Shown here in pieces: positions 15,587-23,488 of a stretch of DNA of 64,000 bases. The stretch's first letter is position 1; every line of letters begins with the position of its first letter. The DNA is from Prevotella sp. UBA3776 (GTDB lineage: Bacteria > Bacteroidota > Bacteroidia > Bacteroidales > Bacteroidaceae), in the NCBI GenBank assembly GCA_002369515.1, contig DFFM01000054.1:1-64000 (forward strand), written 5' to 3'. A program made the translations under genes and the position numbers. Below the pieces are notes generated by a model. The model was not told where the DNA came from and did not search any database. It was given only the letters and a program-made list of their open reading frames with translations.

Positions 15587-16552
15587 ATGAGAAAGATTTG
15601 CCATTACATATCCGAATACATGGGCCTTCTGGTGCTTGCCGCAGCATTGTTGGCACTGATGTTTCCAGGCATGCTTCAGGGAATACGCCCGTCGGTCATC
15701 AACTATCTGCTCGGAGCGGTGATGTTCGGTATGGGATTGACACTCAACCTGAATGACTTCAAAGTAGTGTTCAGCCATCCCAAGGATGTGCTGACAGGTT
15801 GTCTGGCACAGTTCACCATCATGCCGCTGCTTGCCTTTGGGCTGTCCCGGTTGTTTCGGCTTGACGAAGCGTTGGCCCTTGGGGTGGTGCTGGTTGGCTG
15901 TTGCCCCGGGGGCACCGCCTCCAATGTGATCACCTATTTGGCCAAAGGCGACTTGGCCCTCTCTGTTGGAATGACTGGCGTTTCCACCTTGCTGGCTCCA
16001 TTGCTGACACCATTGCTGACATGGGCATTGGCAGGAAAGAGCATTCAAGTGGATGTGGCAAGCATGTTCCTGAGCATCCTTTGGGTGGTGATACTCCCCA
16101 TCGTCGCGGGATTGTTGGTAAAGTGGATGTGGCCAAGGTTCACGGAGAAAGCCACAGACTTCCTCCCGGCATTCTCGTCGGTGGCCATTGCCTTCATTGT
16201 CGCCATCATCATAGCAGCAAACGCCGACAAACTGTTTACCAGTGGATTGGTGATCGTCTTGGTGGTCATGCTTCATAATGTCTGCGGACTGGGCCTTGGC
16301 TATGTGGTGGGATGGCTGCTTGGACTGTCATATCCAAAGAGAAAAGCCATATCCATCGAAGTGGGGATGCAGAACTCAGGACTGGCGAGCAGTTTGGCGA
16401 CCATACACTTTGCGGCCTATCCAATGGCCACCATTCCTGGAGCATTGTTCAGCGTATGGCACAACCTGTCTGGCGCTGCCGTAGCTTATTTGTATAAGAA
16501 TTTGTCCGCAAATTCGGCTGAGTGTAGATTTTTAAAACGGAAGAGGAAATGA
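15587..16552 (+). CDS. Bile acid:sodium symporter (BASS) family transporter
   Basis: The 321-residue inner-membrane protein has about ten hydrophobic segments. Family hallmarks are visible: GLTLNLNDF in the early helices, CCPGGTASNVITYLAKGD (the crossover motif) and EVGMQNSGLASSLA in the second half. Relatives import organic anions (bile acids, pantoate or keto acids) with sodium; the substrate is undetermined. The ATG at 15587 follows ACGAAGAA. The stop overlaps the start of the next gene (ATGA), implying coupled translation. Confidence 0.9.
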   Translation: MRKICHYISEYMGLLVLAAALLALMFPGMLQGIRPSVINYLLGAVMFGMGLTLNLNDFKVVFSHPKDVLTGCLAQFTIMPLLAFGLSRLFRLDEALALGVVLVGCCPGGTASNVITYLAKGDLALSVGMTGVSTLLAPLLTPLLTWALAGKSIQVDVASMFLSILWVVILPIVAGLLVKWMWPRFTEKATDFLPAFSSVAIAFIVAIIIAANADKLFTSGLVIVLVVMLHNVCGLGLGYVVGWLLGLSYPKRKAISIEVGMQNSGLASSLATIHFAAYPMATIPGALFSVWHNLSGAAVAYLYKNLSANSAECRFLKRKRK

Positions 16553-17253
16553 AACAACAGTATGCAGTCATCGTGCTCTTTGCACTGATATTGGCGTCAA
16601 GTCTGACCAGTTTTGGCAGTTATCGCTCTACGAGTCGGAGGGTGAGCGAGGATATGGACAGGGCACTTGCTGTCACTATGAAGGAACAACAGAGCGACGT
16701 AATCAGTCAGGACACCATCCGGACCTTCAACAGACATCTGAAGATAGCTGCATTGCGTGGCAGGGCAACATTGGCTGTCGATACCCGCAGCAGACAATTC
16801 AGGGCGTACGCCCATTGTTCCGAGGCCACCATTTTCAATCTTTCTGACCAACGGCCTGCTGCATTGCTATGGATGCTGACAGGGGTTTGGGCGATGTTTG
16901 TATGCTATCGCAGGCACCAGTTGGCTCCCTTAGAACCTCAGATGGTGGCCAATGTCGCAGACAATGGCTTTGGAGGCTTGACCTATTCGGAAGCGGAGGG
17001 CCTTTTCTATGCTGCTGACGGCAATCAGGTGAAGTTTACTCCCATGCAGCAACAGCTGATGGAAATGTTCTTTCGTTCGCCTTCACATTCGTTGTCAAAG
17101 GTGGAAATCTGTGAGGCCCTATGGCCCAAGAAACCCGATGCCAGCGACACGCTCTACACGCTTGTTCGGAGGCTGAAGCCCGTTGTAGAGCATTATTCTA
17201 AGCTAAAAATAGAATCGGACCGCAATAAAGCCTATCGGCTGACTGTCAAATAG
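16549..17253 (+). CDS. Membrane-anchored winged-helix (OmpR/PhoB-type) regulator
   Basis: The 234-residue protein has an N-terminal hydrophobic segment (about 5-24), a short extracytoplasmic region, a second TM (about 104-122, LLWMLTGVWAMFVCY), and a cytoplasmic winged helix (about 145-234; LSKVEICEALWPKKPDASDTLYTLVRRLKP is the recognition-helix region). It has no receiver domain, so it looks like a one-component sensor-regulator that binds DNA from the membrane. Its 4-base overlap with the transporter gene suggests it senses something related to transport. A run of phased GTCTAA repeats 170 bases downstream could be its binding site. Confidence 0.8.
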   Translation: MKQQYAVIVLFALILASSLTSFGSYRSTSRRVSEDMDRALAVTMKEQQSDVISQDTIRTFNRHLKIAALRGRATLAVDTRSRQFRAYAHCSEATIFNLSDQRPAALLWMLTGVWAMFVCYRRHQLAPLEPQMVANVADNGFGGLTYSEAEGLFYAADGNQVKFTPMQQQLMEMFFRSPSHSLSKVEICEALWPKKPDASDTLYTLVRRLKPVVEHYSKLKIESDRNKAYRLTVK

Positions 17254-17603
17254 ACTGAAGCCAGACATGGAGCCTGCCCATAAAGGACGCTTGCCCAAGC
17301 AAGAATGCCGACGAGTTGACCAACAAGGATGACACCAAGAAGAAGGGCTTAGGCTGGTAGAAATTCTCTCAAAATATAAAGAGGTAGAGTAGGTTTTGAT
17401 ACCCTCTCCACCTCTTTTTCCGTCTTAGATTTCGTCTAATCCCGTCTAAATTTTCGTCTAAGCTCGTCTAAATTTGTCTATGACTTTTTACGATGCCACA
17501 TCTTGTCTTCTTATAAACGTTTAATCCCTACGTTTATTTCTTGTATTTGACCGCCACCTTACTAAATGTAGCAATAAAGTTCTCAGTAGTCTTTATAAAG
17601 AAA
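17254..17603. other. Intergenic region with phased repeats and a possible gene remnant
   Basis: From about 17289 a short open stretch encodes KNADELTNKDDTKKKGLGW before a stop at 17358-17360. It is too short to identify and may be the tail of a decayed gene. GTCTAA repeats occupy 17421-17481. The pair ATAAACG / CGTTTAT brackets 17513-17537. No complete gene is visible. Confidence 0.4.
17421..17481. promoter_or_regulatory. Six CGTCTAA-type repeats at 10-12 base spacing
   Basis: CGTCTTA (17421), CGTCTAA (17433, 17443, 17455, 17465) and TGTCTAT (17475) lie on the same face at 12, 10, 12, 10 and 10 base intervals. One-turn spacing of direct repeats is typical of OmpR/PhoB-type winged-helix dimers or of iterons. 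No replication gene is nearby, so a regulator binding site is more likely. Confidence 0.5.
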
Positions 17604-17695
17604 TATTACTGTCCGCTAAACCATAATCCGCATAGCCCAACTTCTGACGGTCAAGAAGTTGGGCTATGCGGATTATGGTTTAGCGGACAGTAATA
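17604..17695. mobile_element. 92-bp perfect palindrome with IS-like ends
   Basis: Perfect 42-bp arms (17604-17645 and 17654-17695) enclose an 8-base loop. The outer sequence TATTACTGTCCGCTAAA also occurs, with one mismatch, at 76-92. It looks like a MITE or IS-derived foldback. It supplies the last codons and stop of the truncated nuclease fragment, so it inserted into that gene. Confidence 0.75.
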
Positions 17696-18289
17696 AATAG
17701 GAATAATCTGATCGAACTCCACCATCACCTTTCCATGGTACATATAGGGTGACACTTTGATGCAGCAGATGTCTATGCCAAAGTTGCGAAGCCACAATGC
17801 AGACGATGTTACTTCTTTTCTAAAGTTTGCTGCGACAAAAATGATGCGCTGAGAGTTCTCTGGATTCAACTCAATGTCATCCATATCTTCCTTGTCGAAG
17901 AAGGAAAGCATTTTCGCCCTTGCAACATCTTCTGTAGTATTTAGGTATTTTGCAAAAACAGACAAAATTTCATCTTGTGACATACTCGAACAGTATGAAG
18001 CATATTTGATGGCTTACCAGGTAACGTCACGTCCAGAGTCATCAAGTTTGTTTTCTATGATTACCAATTTGCCTTCCTTATCCAAAGCAAGTAAATCGAG
18101 TCGCTCATGAGTGCCACTAAACCCGTCGAATTCTTTCTGGATGACGAGTAGTTCTTCTTCCAACACTTCTGGATTTTTCGCTATCCACTCTTGCAAATGC
18201 TGACGTTCTTTAAGTTCCTGCTCCTTAAACGTTGTCGGTTCTGCAGTAATTAACTGATTAGTTTCCTTGTCAAGTATATACATAATCAC
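17651..18289 (-). pseudogene. Broken PDDEXK (NucS/DUF91-like) nuclease gene
   Basis: Two ORFs in the same frame (18289-18014 and 17983-17651) are one gene interrupted by a single TAA at 18014-18016. The sequence reads DSGRDVTW-stop-AIKYASYCSSMSQDEI, where relatives would carry Q. The N-terminal part has the nuclease-like pattern RLDLLALDKEGKLVIIENK (D...E-N-K). The C-terminus is replaced by 15 residues encoded by the palindrome, so the gene is also truncated. It lies 24 bases after hsdR and was probably an accessory nuclease of the island. Confidence 0.75.
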
Positions 18290-18313
18290 CTCATTTCTGT
18301 TTAGGTAAATCTC

Positions 18314-21300
18314 TTATGCCGCACCGCCATAATGTTGGCTGATGTAGTTATACACAGCATCACGGTAATAGTTGATGCTTTCGTCGGAATAGCTTTCGGG
18401 AAGTTCTTTCCAAAGGATGTCGCGGATGGTGATGATGATGGATGCTCTGGTTTCTTGCTTGTCGAACGGATGATCCATCGTAGCTAATTGCTCCTTTATC
18501 TTCTCCAGCAATTCCTTGGCGACAACCTTCAACTTCTTAATGTCATCTTTTGACAGATCGTCTTTCATCAGCACATCGTACATGGAAAGTTGTTCGTCAT
18601 TCTCAAAACCTTCACGAATGTAGCGTTTTTCTTCCTCGGTCAGGTCGTGAGAGAGTTTCATTAGTTCTTCGAATGTCTTCTCTATGGTGGCACGATTCTG
18701 CTCTTGGTTGTAGTCGTGAATAATCTCCTGATACTTTTCGTAGAAATTGATACGCGAAGGGTTCTGTGCCAGCATCTGGGCAATACGCTCCTGCAGCAGT
18801 TCTTGAATGTCTTTCAGCACAAGATTCTTCTCTTTGCTCTTGGCGAACTCTCGACGGAGCAACTCAAAGTCGATGCCGCTAATATCAAAGCGTCGTGACT
18901 CTGCAACCATTGTGGAATCCGTATCTACTTCCAGATGCTCATTCACTATCTCATTGATAGCCACACTCAGATCGGTGATGTCGGCGTGTTTACGTTTCTG
19001 CTGTAGCTCCTTGAAGATGGCTTCAATGGCATCCTTCTGCTGCTTCATTTCGGGAGTGATGTCCTCCCGATCGAGGTACTTCCACAGCTTCAGTAGCGTG
19101 GAGGCAAACGTGCAGTATGACTTTCTGATTTCAGCCGTCTCGCACATCACATTGGCAGCCTCTTTCAGCAACGACAGTTTCTCGAAACTCTCAGCTTTGA
19201 TGAGTTCATCCAATTCAAAGTCGTGCTCTTTTAGGAAAGCCGTAGCAGCAGCTATAGTTTCCATCACATGCTTAATGAGTTCCTTCTTGTCGATGGTTGG
19301 GTCGCTGCCTCCTGCGCCACCTTCTGGATTAGCGGTATAGTCGGCCAATGCCTGGCGCAGGGCTTTCACGATGCCGATATAGTCGATGATCAGACCGTTG
19401 GTCTTTCCTTCCGCCACGCGATTGGCACGGGCGATGGTCTGCATCAGTGTGTGTGCCTTCATGGGTTTGTCGATGTAGAGGCACGAAAGTGTTTTCACAT
19501 CGAAGCCTGTCAGCCACATAGCGCAGACGAAGACCACCCGCAGCCGCGAGTCATCCGCCTTGAAAGCCTTGTCCAGTTCCTCTTTCTCCATCCGCTCGCG
19601 GTGCGGCTTGATGTCGAGACCCCACTTCTGGAAAGTCTGTATTTCGTTCTGCTCTTGCGAAACGACTACCGCCATGTCCGTCTCACGCATCCATTCCTGT
19701 TTGCGCTGCATCTCCTGTGCCTCCTGTTGCGAGGTGCATTTGGTGATAGCTTCTTCCAAAGACTTGATTTCGCGCTGCCAGTATTCCTGCACATAGTTGA
19801 ACATTCGCACGCAGGTCACCTTGGTGTAGCATACAAACATCGCCTTGCCCGAAGTCCACAGGTCGCTGTAATGATGCACAAAGTCCTTGGCAATCAGGCG
19901 TAGGCGCTTGGCTGCTGTCAGCAGATGTACCTCCTTGGCGAATTCCCTTTCCAGTTTGGCCAGTTGCGAGGCATCCAATTCGCCAGCCTGCTCCAGGGCG
20001 GATGCAATTTCGTCGTTGATTTCTGGATTCTTCAGGTCTTGCAACTTCTCACCACGATTCTCATAATATAGGGGCACGGTGGCTTTATCTTCCACAGCAC
20101 GTTTGAAGTCGTAGATACTGACGTAGCCACCAAATGTACGCGCCGTGATGTTGTCATTTGACAGCAGCGGTGTACCTGTAAAACCAATGCGATGGGCAGT
20201 GGGTAGCAAGTGCATCAGGTTATCGGCAAAGATGCCGTTCTGCGTGCGGTGTGCCTCGTCGCTCATCACGATGATGTCGTGGTCGGGATAGATAGGCTCT
20301 GCCTTCGGATCGTTGAACTTCTGGATGAGCGAGAAGATGAACGACGGATTGCCTTTCAACTTCGATTTCAAGTCCTCGCCACTACTAGCGATGAATTTCT
20401 TCGCCTTCACGTTGCCCAACAAACCGCAGTTCTCGAACGTGTCGCTGATTTGCTTGTTCAGTTCGTCACGGTCGGTCAGTACCAGGAAGGTAGGCGAACC
20501 TTCAAACTTGCGGCGTATCTTCTGTGAGAGGAACAGCATCGAGTAGCTTTTACCGCTTCCCTGTGTATGCCAAAATACACCTAACTTGCCGTCCAGCAGT
20601 TGCCGATTGCGATATTTCTCTACGGCTTGGTTTACACCCAGGTATTGGTGGTTGCGGGCCAGAATCTTAGCCGTTCGTCCTCCGCTATGGTCATAAAGGA
20701 TGAAGTTTTCCAGCAAGTCCAGGAAGTTCTCCTTCTGGCAGATCCCCCTCAGCATCGTCGGTAGTTCTATGTTTCCAGCCTCCTGCTCCGTCAGTCGTTT
20801 CCATTCATGGAAGAACTCCCATTTCGAGTCGATGGTGCCCACACGTGCCTCCAGTCCGTTGCTAAACATGATGAAGGCGTTGTGGTAGAACAGCTGCGGA
20901 ATCGTATCCAAATAATCGCGATAGTTCTTGTTGAAGGCATCCACCACTTCCACGTCGTGGTTCTTCAGTTCCATAAACAGCAAAGGCAGCCCGTTCACGA
21001 AGCCCACGATGTCGGCACGACGATGATAGAGCGCACCATACACCCACATCTCGCGGACACACAGGAAGTCGTTCTTCTCAGGCGAAGCGAAGTCAATCAC
21101 TTTGGCACGCACCTCTTCCGTCTCGCCGTTCGGTTTTACGCGGGTTACGGGCACACCGTCCTTGATGTACTGATACTTCTGCTCGTTGATTTGCATCAGC
21201 GTCTGCGAACTCATGTGTTCCGTCATGCGCTCCACGCACTCCTGCAACTGCTTGTCCGTCAACCAAGGGTTCAGCGTCTTCAACGCCTTGCGGAATCGAC

Positions 21301-21460
21301 CCGTCAGCAGCACCTCATGATACGACGTGCGCCCCAGCGTGCCGTTCGTGCCGAGCACCTCCTTATCAAAAGCATACACACTCGTCCAGCCCAGTTCCTT
21401 TTCCATCAACTCGGCTGCACTCCGCTGTATCAGTCGGTCTTCGCTATAGTCCTTTGCCAT
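18314..21460 (-). CDS. hsdR: Type I restriction enzyme R subunit
   Basis: The 1048-residue restriction and translocation subunit has an N-terminal PDDEXK nuclease (D150...E164-L-K166 in RRADIVGFVNGLPLLFMELK), then a superfamily 2 motor with Walker A TQGSGKS (299-305), DEAH box (401-404) and later helicase motifs, and a C-terminal helical region for binding the methyltransferase core. Length and motifs look intact. It is the last intact gene of the hsd operon, 14 bases after hsdS. Confidence 0.95.
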   Translation of the reverse strand: MAKDYSEDRLIQRSAAELMEKELGWTSVYAFDKEVLGTNGTLGRTSYHEVLLTGRFRKALKTLNPWLTDKQLQECVERMTEHMSSQTLMQINEQKYQYIKDGVPVTRVKPNGETEEVRAKVIDFASPEKNDFLCVREMWVYGALYHRRADIVGFVNGLPLLFMELKNHDVEVVDAFNKNYRDYLDTIPQLFYHNAFIMFSNGLEARVGTIDSKWEFFHEWKRLTEQEAGNIELPTMLRGICQKENFLDLLENFILYDHSGGRTAKILARNHQYLGVNQAVEKYRNRQLLDGKLGVFWHTQGSGKSYSMLFLSQKIRRKFEGSPTFLVLTDRDELNKQISDTFENCGLLGNVKAKKFIASSGEDLKSKLKGNPSFIFSLIQKFNDPKAEPIYPDHDIIVMSDEAHRTQNGIFADNLMHLLPTAHRIGFTGTPLLSNDNITARTFGGYVSIYDFKRAVEDKATVPLYYENRGEKLQDLKNPEINDEIASALEQAGELDASQLAKLEREFAKEVHLLTAAKRLRLIAKDFVHHYSDLWTSGKAMFVCYTKVTCVRMFNYVQEYWQREIKSLEEAITKCTSQQEAQEMQRKQEWMRETDMAVVVSQEQNEIQTFQKWGLDIKPHRERMEKEELDKAFKADDSRLRVVFVCAMWLTGFDVKTLSCLYIDKPMKAHTLMQTIARANRVAEGKTNGLIIDYIGIVKALRQALADYTANPEGGAGGSDPTIDKKELIKHVMETIAAATAFLKEHDFELDELIKAESFEKLSLLKEAANVMCETAEIRKSYCTFASTLLKLWKYLDREDITPEMKQQKDAIEAIFKELQQKRKHADITDLSVAINEIVNEHLEVDTDSTMVAESRRFDISGIDFELLRREFAKSKEKNLVLKDIQELLQERIAQMLAQNPSRINFYEKYQEIIHDYNQEQNRATIEKTFEELMKLSHDLTEEEKRYIREGFENDEQLSMYDVLMKDDLSKDDIKKLKVVAKELLEKIKEQLATMDHPFDKQETRASIIITIRDILWKELPESYSDESINYYRDAVYNYISQHYGGAA

Positions 21461-21474
21461 ATCTTAAGTCTTTA

Positions 21475-22656
21475 TTATACTTCTATTTTTCCATTCATCA
21501 GTTTGGGGAGCAAGCGGTCGCGGGCTTCGGTGAGGAGGCGGATTTGAGATTGGAGAGAAGAAATTGTATCAAAATACTTAAAGGCCTTTTCCTCAAAAGA
21601 ATTGAGCACGCTTTCGATGGGAATACATAAATCCAACGAATTGATGTCTTTTGCATATACATGTGGTTGTGCTGCTCCTTTCTGCATATTATCTATTGTT
21701 GTCTTATTGGCTTTTAGGTAACAATATACAAAATGCAAAAATGGAGTTGTAGAAGCGTCAACAAACGAACAATCTGATGCCCAAACTTTCACAAAATACA
21801 TCCTTGTAAAGCCTGCATTTGCACCAGAACCGCTTACCGTAATAACACGTTCTGCTGTATTTGATTTATTGCAATAATAAGCAGGTTCAAGTCCTCCTGC
21901 AACAACAGGGATAGGACCTTCAATGATTTCTTTCTTTGTTATTGTTTTTCCTCTTTTAAATTCTGCCAAATCACCTAATTTCTTCTTCTCCCAACCCTCT
22001 GGCACACCATCGACAATCTTGGTGTTTTCATGGCCGGGGAAGTGGAGTTCAACGAACCATTCTTTATAGAGTCGCTGCGCTGCTTCCTCCAATAACTTTA
22101 TCTGCTTCTGATAGTTCTCTATCAAAGAGTCGTAGCGGGAGAGGATGGTGGCGATACGGTGCTGGACGGAAAGGGGAGGTAATGGCATGGGGTATTCTTT
22201 AATCGCACTAATTGCAATTCGCATTTGGTTGGCAGCACCTTTTCCCCTCATTTGAATATAATGCTGGAACAAATAAAACTTTGAGTAGTACCCCCAAAAC
22301 AATTGATTAAGAACACTCTCATTTTTCGTTCTAATACAAACGGCATTTTGGTTTAAGTAAAAGCCTTCGACAAAAGAATTGACTATTACAGAACGTCCTG
22401 CGGAAGAATTAACCAAATTGGGATGAGAGCCTACTGTTGCAATTATAACGTCATTAAGTTGCAACTTATTTTGATTATATTTTTGTTCGAGAGAATAAGG
22501 AAGATAACTTAGCTCTGATAAAGAAAAACTAGAGTTTTTACAATTTGTGACCTTCAGTACGGGAATCCCTTCTGGCGCATATTCCTTATCACTCCATGCG
22601 CCTCCATTAATAAAACTGCAAAGTTCGCCCAACTTCACTTTCTTCCACTCACTCAT
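21475..22656 (-). CDS. hsdS: Type I restriction enzyme specificity subunit
   Basis: The 393-residue protein has two target-recognition domains (about 1-150 and 205-345), each followed by a conserved coiled-coil spacer: LPPLSVQHRIATILSRYDSL (about 155-175) and the C-terminal IRLLTEARDRLLPKLMNGKIEV. HsdS defines the bipartite DNA target and bridges HsdM and HsdR. Its start overlaps the stop of the 104-residue gene (ATGA). No inverted partial hsdS copies are present in the window, so phase variation by inversion is not supported here. Confidence 0.95.
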   Translation of the reverse strand: MSEWKKVKLGELCSFINGGAWSDKEYAPEGIPVLKVTNCKNSSFSLSELSYLPYSLEQKYNQNKLQLNDVIIATVGSHPNLVNSSAGRSVIVNSFVEGFYLNQNAVCIRTKNESVLNQLFWGYYSKFYLFQHYIQMRGKGAANQMRIAISAIKEYPMPLPPLSVQHRIATILSRYDSLIENYQKQIKLLEEAAQRLYKEWFVELHFPGHENTKIVDGVPEGWEKKKLGDLAEFKRGKTITKKEIIEGPIPVVAGGLEPAYYCNKSNTAERVITVSGSGANAGFTRMYFVKVWASDCSFVDASTTPFLHFVYCYLKANKTTIDNMQKGAAQPHVYAKDINSLDLCIPIESVLNSFEEKAFKYFDTISSLQSQIRLLTEARDRLLPKLMNGKIEV

Positions 22657-22967
22657 GCCTCCTCCTCCTGTTCGTCTTGTTTAATGGCATTCTCCAACAT
22701 TTTTTCATACTCAGGATACTCAGAAGGATATAATTTTTTTACATAAAGAAGGTAGTTTCTATAATCCTCAATGGCATTCTTGCAACCAAACTCAGCATAC
22801 TCCAGTATATGGTCGGCATAGTTGTAGTCCAGTTTGTTAAGGTCTGTTTCATTACGAAACATCGCACGATAAAGCCCGGCAGAATAGTAGTCATTTGCCG
22901 AATCTTGCATTTCCACTAATTGACCGATGCTTTCCACCAATGAGTCGAAATTCTTATTCTCTTCCAT
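22653..22967 (-). CDS. Small acidic protein within the hsd operon, unknown function
   Basis: The 104-residue protein is acidic (DEQEEEA tail) and predicted mainly helical, without TM segments or a known motif. The family is not recognised. It is translationally tight with hsdS (ATGA overlap) and starts one base after the remnant DUF1016 stop codon. This position suggests it belongs to the restriction island and may modulate or protect against the enzyme. Confidence 0.65.
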   Translation of the reverse strand: MEENKNFDSLVESIGQLVEMQDSANDYYSAGLYRAMFRNETDLNKLDYNYADHILEYAEFGCKNAIEDYRNYLLYVKKLYPSEYPEYEKMLENAIKQDEQEEEA

Positions 22968-22968
22968 A

Positions 22969-23488
22969 CTAAACCTCCTTCTTCTCGCTTAAGAGTTTCC
23001 TTAAATCTTCCATATCTGGCAGTGCTTTGCGTATGTTCTCAGGCATCTCGTCTGCAGTCTTATAGGTGGCAACGCCCATGGGCTTCGAATAATCGCGAAT
23101 TCAACGTGTGATAAATATCGATGGTCACCAAATCGCCAGTCGCAACTGACGATTTGTTTTTCTCATTATCGTCCGTTGTGACGGACGAATTGGCATCAAG
23201 CATTATCCAATTCTCATAGAAGAGCCTCATCTTTTTTAGGTTTGTTGCCGAATAGCCTCTCAACCCTGGCAGCTCACGGCGCAGCTGGCTGCTTATGGCC
23301 TCCAAGGCTCCTGTACCCCAAACGCCTTTGCGCGAATGCTGCGATACATATTTGCCAATGGCGTAATAAACCGCCAGCTGGATACGGTTCGTCCCCTTGC
23401 AGGCCTCATATTGTCCCTGCAAGATGGCAGCCTTGATGTCAGCTACAGCCTGACGCAGTTTTTCGTTGTTCTTCTCTAACTCTTTCAT
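22969..23488 (-). pseudogene. DUF1016 (YhcG-type) nuclease remnant
   Basis: The N-terminal DUF1016_N domain is readable from 23488 (ATG overlapping the hsdM stop as ATGA) to about 23105 (GLRGYSATNLKKMRLFYENW). The frame then shifts and reaches a stop at 23060. The true C-terminal tail, DYSKPMGVATYKTADEMPEN...LLSEKKEV, continues in another frame to a stop at 22969. The central PDDEXK nuclease part is missing, so an internal deletion has inactivated the gene. Intact relatives commonly accompany type I systems. Confidence 0.75.

Noticed and set aside
17421-17481. Replication-origin iterons
   Set aside because: No replication initiator gene or DnaA-box cluster is nearby, and the surrounding genes are chromosomal. 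A regulator site is more likely.
21475-22656. Phase-variable hsdS locus
   Set aside because: No second or partial inverted hsdS copy and no recombinase gene exist in the window.
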